Source: a virus
Direction: 5' to 3' (one strand)
DNA: 64,000 bases
IMG/VR virus record: IMGVR_UViG_3300037258_000590
Coordinates: 146,384-210,383 of that record
Shown: positions 46,329-55,600 of the stretch, piece after piece
Layout: every line of letters begins with the position of its first letter
How positions within the stretch are numbered: the stretch's first letter is position 1
The notes under the pieces: generated by a model
Databases searched by the model: none
What the model was told of the DNA's origin: nothing
What the model saw: only the letters and a program-made list of their open reading frames with translations
Translations under genes and position numbers: made by a program

Positions 46329-46664
46329 ACTGCGGCGGCTCAGGTTCATGCGGATAAACCGCTCGCGCTCGCGAGCCCGGCGCGCGAGCCCGGCGGACGT
46401 CTGCCAGACTCCGCGGCCGTCCTGGACGAGCCCGAGGCCGGCGGGGGTACGGCAGACGATGGCAGGCGTGCGCTCGTAATCAGCGTCCTGATGCGCGGTG
46501 AACGACTCCAGCGAACCGAAAGCCGTCTTGCACAGCCCGCATGCACTGAAGCTGCCCGCCAGCTGAACGGCCCCGCGAGGCTGGCACCCGGTGCAGTACG
46601 CCGAACCCGGGTTAGCCGGGTACCCGGAAGGTTCCAGGCAGCAGCCGAAACATAGCGCGGTCAT
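46314..46664 (-). CDS. Zinc-binding phage protein, 116 aa
   Basis: CFGCCLEPSGYPANPGSAYC and CGLCKTAFGSLESFTAHQ contain two CxxC sets and a C-terminal His, resembling small phage proteins of the FDXHR-type putative zinc-binding group, though the key motif is not exact. Basic C-terminus (ARRARERERFIRMNLSRRSA). ATG at 46664. Confidence 0.65.
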   Translation of the reverse strand: MTALCFGCCLEPSGYPANPGSAYCTGCQPRGAVQLAGSFSACGLCKTAFGSLESFTAHQDADYERTPAIVCRTPAGLGLVQDGRGVWQTSAGLARRARERERFIRMNLSRRSAPAR

Positions 46665-46693
46665 ACAGCAATGCTACCGCTAAGGACAAGCAC

Positions 46694-47629
46694 TCAGCGG
46701 TTGTGCAGTTTCGTCCAGGTGTCCCGGCCGCACACGCCGTCCGCGGCGAGACCGCGGGAATGCTGGAACGCGGTGACGGCGGCACGGGTGCTCGCGCCGT
46801 ACTGGCCGTCAGCAGCAACCGGGTAGCCGCGGGCGCCCAGCAGGCTCTGCGCGGATTTCACGTCTTCCCCGGACGCTCCGAAGGCCAGGATGGCCAGTTC
46901 TGCGATCAAGGCTGCGGTCCAGTTCTGCGAGGGTGCGGGGGCCGGCTGGCCGCCGTGGGCCAGGGAAGCCAGCTGGTCGATGGTGCCGTGGTACAGCGAG
47001 CAGTCGGCGCTGCCGACGCCGGGTACCGGGCAGGCGTCGGTGAACTGCCATAGCGCGTGCGCGGGGGCGGGCTCGGCGGCCTGATAGGCGGCGACCCAGC
47101 TGACCGGGGCAATCTTCGCGGCAGCGGCGAAGTACAGCCCGGAGTACGTCCACGGCGTATCGCCCAGCTCAGAGGTGATGACGTGGGCCCAGGATGACAG
47201 CCTGGGCAGCTGATCCCCGGCGCCTTCCTCCAGGTCGCAGACGACCACCTCGCCCGTGTTTAGCTTGCCGCCGAGCAGCTGGACGAGCACCTTGGCCTGC
47301 GCCGCGGGGTCCTGGCCGGCGACGAGGTACTGGTAGACGGCGAGGAACCTGGCGCCGCCTTCGAGCAGGTCCGCGCGGCGTGCCCCGCCGTACCAGGCCC
47401 GGTCGGCATGCGCGTCACCGTAGGCGGCCCGGATGGCGATGGCCTGGGACCACTTCAGGTAGGCGGCATCAGCGATATCGGGTTCGAACTCGGAGATGTC
47501 GGCCAGGCGCACGGACGGCCCGGCGGCTCGGGCGGCCATCACGCTGCCGCGGAGACCAGCGGCGGCGGGATACTCAGCAGCCCTGCGGCCGGCGCGGAAC
47601 GGCGTCGTCATGACGGGTACGCCGGTCAT
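46694..47629 (-). CDS. Endolysin: GH25-type muramidase plus peptidoglycan-binding domain, 311 aa
   Basis: After ~30 variable residues, VRLADISEFEPDIADAAYLK (D-I-S start of the GH25 barrel), AIAIRAAYGDAHAD, ARFLAVYQYLVAGQDPAAQA, DLEEGAG (catalytic D-x-E pair) and TPWTYSGLYFAAA match GH25-like lysozymes. HALWQFTDACPVPGVGSADC fits the GH25 end. C-terminal LGARGYPVAADGQYGASTRA AVTAFQHSRGL is a PG-binding-1 domain. It cleaves the host cell wall at lysis. Its ribosome site AGGGGAG is inside a hairpin (47632-47664), so timing may be translational. No holin is obvious nearby. Confidence 0.85.
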   Translation of the reverse strand: MTGVPVMTTPFRAGRRAAEYPAAAGLRGSVMAARAAGPSVRLADISEFEPDIADAAYLKWSQAIAIRAAYGDAHADRAWYGGARRADLLEGGARFLAVYQYLVAGQDPAAQAKVLVQLLGGKLNTGEVVVCDLEEGAGDQLPRLSSWAHVITSELGDTPWTYSGLYFAAAAKIAPVSWVAAYQAAEPAPAHALWQFTDACPVPGVGSADCSLYHGTIDQLASLAHGGQPAPAPSQNWTAALIAELAILAFGASGEDVKSAQSLLGARGYPVAADGQYGASTRAAVTAFQHSRGLAADGVCGRDTWTKLHNR

Positions 47630-47631
47630 GC

Positions 47632-47664
47632 GCCAGGCTCCCCTCGGGGGTAAGGGCGCCTGGC
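47632..47664 (-). promoter_or_regulatory. Hairpin covering the endolysin ribosome site
   Basis: GCCAGGC (47632-47638) pairs with GCCTGGC (47658-47664) and inner CCCC with GGGG (47640-47643 with 47646-47649). The leftward ribosome site GAGGGGAG lies within the stem, 6 bases from the ATG, so the structure should hide it. Confidence 0.65.
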
Positions 47665-47753
47665 TCCGCGCACGGCCGCAGGCTTACCCCGCTAGCGTAG
47701 CGCTACCGCGGGCTTCCTGGCGGCAGCTGCGGCAGTTCCCCCGCGCTGTGCCA

Positions 47754-47897
47754 TCACGCGGGCCCGCTGCACGGCTCGTCCGGCAGGCAGCATTGCGGGC
47801 ACCGCCCGCACGGCACGCAGATCCAGGCGCTCGGGAACCCGCAAGCAGGGCATGCCGGCAGGTGCTCCGGCACAGGCTCAGCACGGCCGGATGTCAT
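47754..47897 (-). CDS. Small zinc-type protein, 47 aa
   Basis: ATG overlaps the end of the preceding gene (47878). CPACGFPSAWICVPCGRCPQ with C following carries two close CxxC pairs, enough for one zinc site. Followed by 124 bases with the lysin ribosome hairpin. Confidence 0.6.
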   Translation of the reverse strand: MTSGRAEPVPEHLPACPACGFPSAWICVPCGRCPQCCLPDEPCSGPA

Positions 47898-48285
47898 CGC
47901 CGTCCCACGGCGCCTGGCCCGGACCCCAGCCTGCGTCCCGTTCCCCGGCAGCCATGACTTCCCAGTCGGCGTAAGCCTGGGTGTCTTCCGGCGGCGCCGG
48001 GTAACTCCAGAAACTGTCACCGTACCCGGGCGGCTGCCGCCAGAACTGGTCCAGGTGCGGCTGCACGGCCAGGCCGGTGCTGGCGGCGTCCCAGATCCGC
48101 TCGGGCCACTGATAGACGAAAAACGGCCCTTCTGGCACCTGCCACGGTTCCAGGCCTTCCCGCCAGGCCATCCGGGCCGCGGTCAGGCCCAGCACCTTCA
48201 GGTAGTCCAGGCTGACCGGGAGGCCGCGGGCCTGGGCATACCAGAAAGCTGAGCAGCGAAAAAACGGAGGCAGAAGCCCGGCCAT
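47878..48285 (-). CDS. Hypothetical protein, 135 aa
   Basis: Trp/Pro-rich soluble protein (YLKVLGLTAARMAWREGLEP; FFVYQWPERIWDAASTGLAV) with an acidic end. ATG at 48285. No family recognised; conserved Trp pattern may be useful in searches. Confidence 0.75.
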   Translation of the reverse strand: MAGLLPPFFRCSAFWYAQARGLPVSLDYLKVLGLTAARMAWREGLEPWQVPEGPFFVYQWPERIWDAASTGLAVQPHLDQFWRQPPGYGDSFWSYPAPPEDTQAYADWEVMAAGERDAGWGPGQAPWDGDDIRPC

Positions 48286-48310
48286 AACGCTGTCCCTGGC
48301 AAGAGCCCGG

Positions 48311-48637
48311 TCATCCTGCCAGCGCCCGCCCGGCCCGGCGAGCGCGCATCAGCGGCGGCACCCAGTCGCGGCCGTCCTGCTCGGCGCAAGCCCGGCCCTG
48401 GTTGCATTCCAGGCACGCGAGCACGACAGCGTGACCCTGCGTGCGCTGCGGCCGGCCGGCAGGCCACGCGATCCGCGAGTGCAGGTGATCCCGGGTAGCC
48501 AGCTCCGGCGGGTACCGGGACATCAGCCGCAATGCCGCCTGCGAGATCATGACGACAAGCCGCCCGCACCAGAAACAGTACGGGTAACGCTGGTACAGCC
48601 GCCGCAGGACAGCGCTGCCCTGCCGGCCCCTGGTCAT
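48311..48637 (-). CDS. HNH-like zinc protein, 108 aa
   Basis: YCFWCGRLV then RDHLHSR and VLACLECNQGRACA place C-x-x-C, D-H and a late C-x-x-C-N as in small HNH endonucleases of phages. ATG 48637 sits 6 bases after the helicase stop, so the two are probably cotranslated. Nuclease activity is inferred. Confidence 0.7.
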   Translation of the reverse strand: MTRGRQGSAVLRRLYQRYPYCFWCGRLVVMISQAALRLMSRYPPELATRDHLHSRIAWPAGRPQRTQGHAVVLACLECNQGRACAEQDGRDWVPPLMRARRAGRALAG

Positions 48638-48642
48638 GCCGG

Positions 48643-50025
48643 TCACCACCCCACGACGGTCAGCTGCTTCACGGCCCGGGTGACGGCGGTGTACAGCCAC
48701 CGGCTGCGGATCTCGCCCGGGGGCGGCCAGCTCTCCTCGATAACCAGCACGTTATCCGCGGCACTGCCCTGAGATTTGTGGGTCGTAAGGGCGTAACCCC
48801 AGTCGAACAAGGCGATACTGCGGTCGCGGATCGAACGGGCGGCTTCCGGCAGCTGGCCGAACGGGGCGGCGGCGACGGCGCCTTCCCAGGACAGGTCCTG
48901 GCCGTCCATGTCGACCGCCAGCTGCCAGGCGTCCGTCCCGTTCACGCAGGCGGCGCCGCGGTTCTCGCGGACGGTGCCGCGCTGGCCGTTGAACAGGCCT
49001 TCGCCGTAATTGTTGCGCAGGCAGATCACGACATCGCCGGGCGCCGGCGGCCCGCTGCGGCCGTGCCAGGCGCGCATCGCGTCGTTGTGCCAGGCCCGGG
49101 TGGCGTTGGTGGCGCACAGGATCATGTTCGCGTCGCCCGGGTGCAGGCCCTCGTGCCCCATCCGGTCCGGCGTGGTCTTCACGCAGGACGGCCCGTACCA
49201 GCCGCCCGGGATGTACCCGTGCTCACGGGCCCAGCGGGACATGTTCAGGATCGCCATGCCGTCCGGGTCGGCGGCGCTCTGCCGGTGGATTTCCTCCAGC
49301 CGCAGGTCCGGGCTGGACATCAGGCTGAACGCGGACTGGACGGGCGGCAGCTGGCCGTGGTCGCCGATGGCCAGGACGGGCACGCCGTGGCCGGTCAGGT
49401 CGGCCCACAGCTGCTCCGGGATCATGGACGCCTCGTCGGCGACCACCAGGTCGAGCCCGGCCAGGGGGTCGGGTGCCGGGGTGAAGCTGACCTGCTGCCG
49501 GGCCGGGCACGGCGGCCTGATTCCCGGCATGTCTTTGCGCAGGCGGTGCGCGTCGCACGCCGTTTCCCGGCCGCGCAGCTCCAGGCCGGATTCGGCGCAC
49601 AGCGTCATCACCGCCGGGCGGTACAGCAGCCGGTGCAGCGTGGACACCACCTCGGCCCGCGCGCCCAGGCCGCCGAGCGAGCCCCGCAGGACATGCACGG
49701 CCTTGCCGGTGTACGCGGTGTACGCGATCTTCGCGCGGTTGAGCACCGCGGGCAGCAGCCCGGCCACGGTGGTCTTCCCCGTGCCGGCCAGGCCGCCCAG
49801 GATCAGCGGGACGCTGCCGCCGTCCTGGTGCCACGCGGCGATCTCGCCGAGCGCGTCACGCTGGCCGGCCGACAGCTGCCGCAGCCGCTCCGCCTGCCCC
49901 CGGCTGAGCGTAACCGGCCACGCGCCCCAGCCGCGGAGCATGTCCCGCACAGCCGGGTCGGTATCCGGCGGCGGCAGCCGCAGCTCGCTGTCCGCCGCGG
50001 GGGCGGCCTCGGCAGGCGCGGTCAT
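48643..50025 (-). CDS. RecD/Dda-type SF1 helicase, 460 aa
   Basis: Walker A GGLAGTGKTTVA, motif Ia TAYTGKAVHVL, Walker B LVVADEASMI, motif III GDHGQLPPV, motif V-like TTHKSQGSA and VI YTAVTRAVKQL define an SF1B helicase of the RecD2/Dda group. Phage Dda-type helicases act in replication start and recombination. N-terminus is short. ATG 50025 lies inside a 35-bp tandem duplication that also carries the previous gene's stop, so an alternative in-frame start further upstream is unlikely. Confidence 0.85.
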   Translation of the reverse strand: MTAPAEAAPAADSELRLPPPDTDPAVRDMLRGWGAWPVTLSRGQAERLRQLSAGQRDALGEIAAWHQDGGSVPLILGGLAGTGKTTVAGLLPAVLNRAKIAYTAYTGKAVHVLRGSLGGLGARAEVVSTLHRLLYRPAVMTLCAESGLELRGRETACDAHRLRKDMPGIRPPCPARQQVSFTPAPDPLAGLDLVVADEASMIPEQLWADLTGHGVPVLAIGDHGQLPPVQSAFSLMSSPDLRLEEIHRQSAADPDGMAILNMSRWAREHGYIPGGWYGPSCVKTTPDRMGHEGLHPGDANMILCATNATRAWHNDAMRAWHGRSGPPAPGDVVICLRNNYGEGLFNGQRGTVRENRGAACVNGTDAWQLAVDMDGQDLSWEGAVAAAPFGQLPEAARSIRDRSIALFDWGYALTTHKSQGSAADNVLVIEESWPPPGEIRSRWLYTAVTRAVKQLTVVGW

Positions 50026-50075
50026 GACGGGCTCCAGGGCGCCTCGGCGGGCGCGGTCATGACGGGCTCCAGGGC
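50006..50075 (-). repeat. 35-bp tandem duplication over a stop/start junction
   Basis: Two copies (50006-50040 and 50041-50075), differing by one base, each with the sequence ...GGTCATGACGG... that carries the ATGA overlap of the DUF1643 stop and the helicase start. The period is not a multiple of 3, so only the second start leads into the helicase. Confidence 0.85.
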
Positions 50076-50596
50076 GCCAGCAGCGCGTCGTCCGGGACCC
50101 GGTGACGGCCGCGGGCCAGCGGGTGCACCGGGCTGCCGTCACTGGTCGTGCCCAGGCACGCCAGCGTGACCCCGGCGGCGGTAAGCACGGCGGTCACTTC
50201 CCGGGCCCTGGCGGCGGCCAGCGGGTGCGCACCCCAGCAGGCGACGACCGGGCCGTCCGCTGCGGCCAGGCCGGCCAGCCATGCGTCGTTGTCCGGGCCT
50301 GCCGGGTCGGTGCCCGCCTTCAGGGCCGCCCGCAGCGCCGCCGGGTGCGGGGAGCGCAGCGCGTACAGGTTGAGCACGCAGATGCCGCGGCAGCCCTCCC
50401 GGCGCGCGAACGCGCACATCCGGCGGATCGTCGGGTCATCGGTGCTCGCGTCGGCGGTGGACGGGTTCAGGCCGATCCAGGCCATCACCGGCCCCCAGGT
50501 ACCCCAGCGGCGGTTCAGCACGTACCGGTACAGGCGGTCGTCACTAAGCACGGTTTCCGCCGCGCATCCGGGCGCCGGGCAGCTGGCCGCGGTCAT
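50057..50596 (-). CDS. DUF1643 protein, 179 aa
   Basis: AETVLSDDRLYRYVLNRRWG with GPVMAWIGLNPSTADASTDD and PTIRRMCAFA is the DUF1643 signature; length fits. Found in phages and mobile elements, function unknown (sometimes near restriction or toxin genes). ATG overlaps the preceding 26-aa ORF stop. Confidence 0.85.
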   Translation of the reverse strand: MTAASCPAPGCAAETVLSDDRLYRYVLNRRWGTWGPVMAWIGLNPSTADASTDDPTIRRMCAFARREGCRGICVLNLYALRSPHPAALRAALKAGTDPAGPDNDAWLAGLAAADGPVVACWGAHPLAAARAREVTAVLTAAGVTLACLGTTSDGSPVHPLARGRHRVPDDALLAPWSPS

Positions 50597-50673
50597 GACG
50601 GCAGCCCGTCCCCGCGTGGCGCCGGCGCGTCGCGCTGCACGCCGGCTGCGGCCACGATCTCCGGCGGGGTCAT
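50593..50673 (-). CDS. Tiny protein, 26 aa
   Basis: ATG overlaps the previous stop and its own stop overlaps the DUF1643 start. Reads MTPPEIVAAAGVQRDAPAPR then GDGLPS. Real translation is plausible because of both overlaps; role unknown. Confidence 0.4.
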   Translation of the reverse strand: MTPPEIVAAAGVQRDAPAPRGDGLPS

Positions 50674-50801
50674 CGCCGGTCCTCCGCGTGCACGGCCAGG
50701 CACCGCGCATTGCGCGCGTACGGGATCCAGCCGGCCAGCACCGCGCGCCAGCGGCAGACGCAGCCTCGCGGCACGCATTCGTCCCAGGTACGCACGGCCA
50801 T
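50670..50801 (-). CDS. Small Cys-rich protein, 43 aa
   Basis: ATG overlaps the methyltransferase stop (TGATG) after ACAGGAGGTCAG. DECVPRGCVCRWRAVLAGWI has three Cys and a Trp; might bind zinc. Unrecognised. Confidence 0.55.
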   Translation of the reverse strand: MAVRTWDECVPRGCVCRWRAVLAGWIPYARNARCLAVHAEDRR

Positions 50802-51383
50802 CACTGACCTCCTGTCAGGTCTCTTACCGTATGCAACACCAACAGCGTACGCGCTAATCCCGCGCCAGCCCGGCTGCGGCTGCTGCCGGGCCACTGGCGC
50901 CTGGCGAACAGCTCCAGGTACGGGCCGGGACTGACTTGCTCGGCAAGCCTGCAGAACTCCTCCGGCTTGCGCGAATGACTCCCGCGCGGCCACTCGTACC
51001 AGCTGGGCATCGCCGCGCTGGCCGGAACCATCGGCTTGCCGCGCGTGGCCAGCAGGCAATGCTCGGTGTTGTTCCGCACGTAGTAGCCCATCCCCGGCCC
51101 GCGCTTGCACCAGGTGATGAGCGTCATCGGGGTGAAGCCCCAGGCGCGGGCAACGTCATACGCGGAGCCGAGCAGCCGGTTGACGCCCCAGATCCACAGG
51201 TGCGCGTCATCGGCAGCCAGTTCCCTGACAGGCAGCGCGGCAATGTCGTCCACGGCCATCACCGGGTAGTGCCGTTGCGGCTTGCCCCGGTGGTACGTGC
51301 TGCGCCCGTGCATGGCCGGCCACCGGCGGGTCAGCCAGTATGCACCGGTACCCGCCAGGCGGAGACTGCGGCATCGAGATCAT
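50801..51383 (-). pseudogene. MT-A70 family adenine methyltransferase, frameshifted in its catalytic motif
   Basis: ATG at 51383 overlaps the polymerase stop (ATGA). The frame reads SPPGGYRCILADPP and would continue W-P-A-M-H-G-R-S-T-Y-H, but an extra G at 51323-51324 turns DPPW into DPPV and shifts frame. From 51313 onward the second frame is intact (HYPVMAVDDIAALPVRELAA; HLWIWGVNRLLGSAYDVARA; EHCLLATRGKPMVP; SWYEWPRGSHSRKPEEFCRL; PYLELFARRQWPG), the MT-A70 signature of N6-adenine methyltransferases. Could be a real mutation, a programmed shift or a sequence error. Confidence 0.8.
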
Positions 51384-52642
51384 GAGCTGTCCGGCCACGC
51401 CTGGAACGGCTCAACGGCCTTGGCTTCGATCGGCACGCCGAAGATGTCTTCGAACTGCTGGTTGTGCATGCATTCCTGCAGTACCAGGCGCGCCTCGGCG
51501 GCTTCGGCAGCGGGCACGAACATGAACAGCTCGTCATGGATGGGCAGAATCGGGTACCTACCCCACCGGGTCTGGCCCCAGCGCAGTGCACCATCCACGA
51601 GGATTTCCCGGGCCGTTCCTTGTATACCATAATTACCAGCTGCGTGCGGACGGCCTTCCGGCAGCCATATAGTCCGGCCAGAATACGCTTTAAAAGCCCG
51701 GTTACCGGCTTTTACGTATGCGCGCATCTGCTGGTCCCAGTCGGTGAACACCGGGGCTATCTGCGCGAACGCGTAATGAATGGCGGCCCCGGATTCAACC
51801 GGAATCCCGACCTGCCGGGCACCTGATTCTGCTCCCCCGCCGAACATTTTACTGAAGATCACGCGTTTGCAGTTATACCGGTCTTCGACAGTGGCGTCTG
51901 GGCCGAATGCCATTCTCGCGGCCATCCAGTGCAGGCCCTTCTGGTTTTTCCCGCAAGCCTGCGGGTCGCACGGGTCGTGCCCGCAAGCCTGGCACCGGGT
52001 GGACAGCTCGGCGGCGAGGAGACCCATGTCACCGGACAGGGCAGCCCCGACCCGGATTTCCACGCCTGCGAAGTCGGCACTGATCCCGGCCATGGGCACG
52101 CCCCAGGGGCTGGTGTGCTCGTCGTCGGCGGTGACGCAGGCCCGGATACCGCCCTGGCGGCTGAACTGCATGCCGTTCGGACGTCGGCAGCTACATCGGC
52201 CAGTGTCGGCTTCCAGTGTGTAAACGGTAGGGCGCATCCGGCTGTCGCCGCGTTCGCACAGCAGGTTCAGCGGTTCGAGCAGCAGCCCCAGGGTCGTGAC
52301 GTCATGCCGGTATTCCAGGATCTGGCGCAGCAGCTCGGCGTGCTCGTAACCGGGATCGCCGGCCAGGCGTTCCAGTTCGCCCTTAGCCGCGGACAGGTTG
52401 CCGGCTTTGGTCGTGCCGAGCGGGACGCCGAGCGCGACCAGGGCGGCGGGAACCTCTTTGGTGGATGACGGATTGCTGATGGCGGGACACAGCTGGGTGA
52501 CCCGGGCCTGGGCGGTGTCCCGGGCGGCGGCGTACTCGGCGATCTTGGCGCCGGTGTGGTGATGATCGAGCCTGAACCCGGTCAGGGCGACCCGGGCGCA
52601 CATGGCCTGGAACTGCCGTTCACGCCGGAGCACGTCAACGCC
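51380..52642 (-). CDS. Family A DNA polymerase (palm and fingers only), 420 aa
   Basis: ATG 52642 with GGAGACCAGTT upstream. Motif A SADFAGVEIRVGAALSGD (about 185-202), motif B CKRVIFSKMFGGG (about 257), motif C ILPIHDELFMFVP (about 370), and a CQACGHDPCDPQAC insert (about 217-230) suited to zinc. Residues from VALTGFRLDHHHTGAKI form the usual thumb start. No 3'-5' exonuclease residues are present; that domain ends the preceding protein. It follows the primase fusion by 16 bases, so both are made together. Confidence 0.85.
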   Translation of the reverse strand, partial: GVDVLRRERQFQAMCARVALTGFRLDHHHTGAKIAEYAAARDTAQARVTQLCPAISNPSSTKEVPAALVALGVPLGTTKAGNLSAAKGELERLAGDPGYEHAELLRQILEYRHDVTTLGLLLEPLNLLCERGDSRMRPTVYTLEADTGRCSCRRPNGMQFSRQGGIRACVTADDEHTSPWGVPMAGISADFAGVEIRVGAALSGDMGLLAAELSTRCQACGHDPCDPQACGKNQKGLHWMAARMAFGPDATVEDRYNCKRVIFSKMFGGGAESGARQVGIPVESGAAIHYAFAQIAPVFTDWDQQMRAYVKAGNRAFKAYSGRTIWLPEGRPHAAGNYGIQGTAREILVDGALRWGQTRWGRYPILPIHDELFMFVPAAEAAEARLVLQECMHNQQFEDIFGVPIEAKAVEPFQAWPDSS

Positions 52643-52658
52643 CATAACTGGTCTCCGT

Positions 52659-55600
52659 TCAGCCGGCCGGGGGACGGGGGAGCACGCGGAGCACGGCGGC
52701 CAGGTCCAGGACGTCGGATCCGGCGTAGCGCAGGAACGTCTCGCAGTTCTTGCGGACCTGGGCCCAGCCGGAACGCTCCAGCGGGGTCTGCGGCTTGGTT
52801 TCCACGAGCCAGCCGCCGGTTTTGAACAGGGCGTTCTTGGCGACTTCAGCGGGCGGACTGACGGCATACGGGCCGAGCAGGTCGGCGGAGAGTTTCTTCA
52901 GCTGGCTTTCGTCCGATCCTGCCAGGGCCGGATCGGCGAGCTTGGCGATAAGCACGGAGTCCACCATCCGGTCCCACAGCGAGTCCGCGTCGGCCAGGCC
53001 GGCCCAGGCCAGCGGGATCAGGTCGGCGATTGCGGAATGGGCGTGCAGCGTGCGTGCCTGGGCGAGCAGCCCGCGGACCGCTTCGGCTTGCGCCGGGTCA
53101 TCGGGGTCGAAGACGGCGGCCACGTGCTCGCCGCCCGCCTGGATCAGCCGGAGCTTGTATTCGACGCGGCCCGGCCCGAATCCGGTGTGCTCCACGTCCA
53201 CGCACAGCCCGTCCAGGTACTGGCTAGCCAGCAGGACCGCCTCATCCGGCGTGCACGGCACCACGAGCGGCGGGCCGCCTGCCGGGTCACGCGCCACGAT
53301 GACCGGCAGCTGGTGCACCGGGCCTTCAGCGGCGGCCAGCTTCGCGGCTTTTTCCGCGGCCTTGCGAAGCTGGGCGCGGGCCTTAGCCGTTCCGGCGGCG
53401 GGCTCGGTAACCGCCGGTGAAGTAACAGCCAGTGACGACCCCGGGTTTTCCGCCGCGGGGGGGTCCGGCACCGGCTCTATGGAGGGATGGGGGGTATGGG
53501 GGGTTGAGCCCTTACCCCCCTGCATGTGCGTGTGTGTGTGCGTGTGTGTGTGCGCGCGTGTGTGCGCTATAAAGGTTGACTTACCTTCCATACCCTCCAT
53601 ATGGATAGTTTCATGGATGGTTTGACCTGCAGTATTTCCGTTCATGGATGGTTGAGGAGAAGGTCCTGAACCATCCATGAACCCTCCATTTTCAGGTTCA
53701 GACCCTCCATGCGGACGAGCAGAACCACCGCTCGCGCCGCTCAGCGCGGCCGGTCCCGGCATGAAAACCTGCGGAGGCCTGATCCGGAGGAATCTGTAGT
53801 TCGCATCCGTCCGTTTATATGGGGGGTAGCCCAGTTCGGTCAGCCGCCGTCCCCAGCGTGTTTCCGAGGGCATCGTCGCCGGATTCACCTGCATGCTGCG
53901 GCAACTCTCCGTGAACGCTCGGTAGAGATCGCGGCTCCTGGTGCCGCGCCCGGAGTCCTCGCATTCCTCCCGCAGCCAGCTCAGCACGAGATCCTGACTG
54001 GTCATGATCTCCAGGGCTGCCTGGGCCGCAGAATCTGGCGCAGCCTCGTTCCCGGCGCTGTGCGGGTCGGCCAGCCAGCGGGCGGCCTCGATCATCATGA
54101 GGGCCAGCACGCCGGGGGCCTCAGCCCGCCACGGGGCCCCGTGCTCCGCGCCGATCGCGGCCCTGGCCGCCCGGACCGCGCCCGGGTTGCCGTCGCACGG
54201 GATCAGCCGGACCCGGCGGCGGATCGCCGCGTCGGTCAGCACCGGCTCGTGCTCTGGGTTCGCGGTCAGGATCAGCGTGTGCGTGGTGGGAAACGTGATC
54301 GGGTTCTCCCCCATCCGGTTGCCGGTCAGGTCGGCCCCGCCGGTAATCTGCTTCAGCCGCTCGGTAGCCAGCGACCCGGTGCGCGGCGCCTCATCGATGA
54401 ATGACAGCCGCCGCCCGCGCAGCGCGTACACGATCGAGGCGTGCGACCGGTCAGCCGGGGCGAGCAGCCGGGCGTCGGCCACGTGGGCGTAGCTGCCCAG
54501 CACCGACATGAGCAGCATGAGGATGCTGGTCTTGCCTTTATCCGTATCGCCGAGCAGGATGGGCAGCGCCTTGTCTGAATAGCCGGTGAACGAGATGGCC
54601 AGGATGCGCAGCGCCCAGGCCCGCACCGCGGCATCTGGCCAGACCGCGGCCAGGAACGTCTCCCACAGCGGGACCGGCCGCAGTTCCGGGACGACGCCCG
54701 CGCTGTGCAGGTGCGGCGTCCCCGGATCGGTCCACCGCGAGACCGCCGGACCCTGGTCCGAGTTCCGCAGGTCGTACGGGCGCCCGCCCGCCCACAGGAT
54801 CTCCCGTTCGGTGTCCAGCGCGGCCAGCTCCACCGCGGAGGGGTGCTGCCCGGCGGCGACCTGCGCGTTCATTTTCCCGGCGACCGCGTTGGCCGAGGTG
54901 TTGCTCATGAACCGCTTGCGCCGCTCGGCCTGCAGCCGCGGCGGGCTGCCCTGGGCCGCATCCGGGTCGCCGGGCGGCATGAGCACGCTCACCAGGTCGA
55001 CGCCCCATTTGGCCAGGTCGCCTTTGATCACGTCCCATTTACCCGGGCCGCGCCTGATCCACGCGCCGGCGTCGGGAGCGTAGCGCAGTACCGGCCAGGT
55101 CCGGCCCAGCACCTCACGGCCCAGCATCCCGTCCAGCCCGGACTGCGGGTCGAACGGGGTGATGCCGATGCCGTCGTCGCCCCACGGTGACCAGGACTGC
55201 GGCTCCTCGGGCGGCGGGGGCAGCTCGTCGTCATCGGTGCCCGGCGGGACGTCCGGGGCAGGCGGCGCGAACCGGGGCAGCCCGCGCCCGAACACCCGGC
55301 ACGGATCGGTTGCCTGCGGGACCGCGCCGTGAGCGGTAACCGCCTTGCGCGCGGCGGTGGTGATCATCTCCGTGAACTCGGCGTGCCGGTCCCGGCCTTC
55401 CCCGGCGGTCATCTCGTTCCACAGCGTTTCCAGCTGCGCGATGACAGTGCCGTAGCCGCCGTGGCCTTCGGCGCTCAGCTGGACCAGCTCGTAGATGCTC
55501 CTGGTCATCAGGTCGTGCCGGGAACCCGGCTGCACGGCCGTGACCTCAGCCAGCGCCGCCGCCGCCGCGTGCGCCATGTCGGTGCACACCTGCCCGGCTT

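Noticed and set aside
48778-50169. 463-aa rightward ORF opposite the RecD-like helicase
   Set aside because: It is the antisense of a clear helicase, has Arg/Gln/Gly-rich composition typical of GC-rich shadow frames, and no ribosome site.
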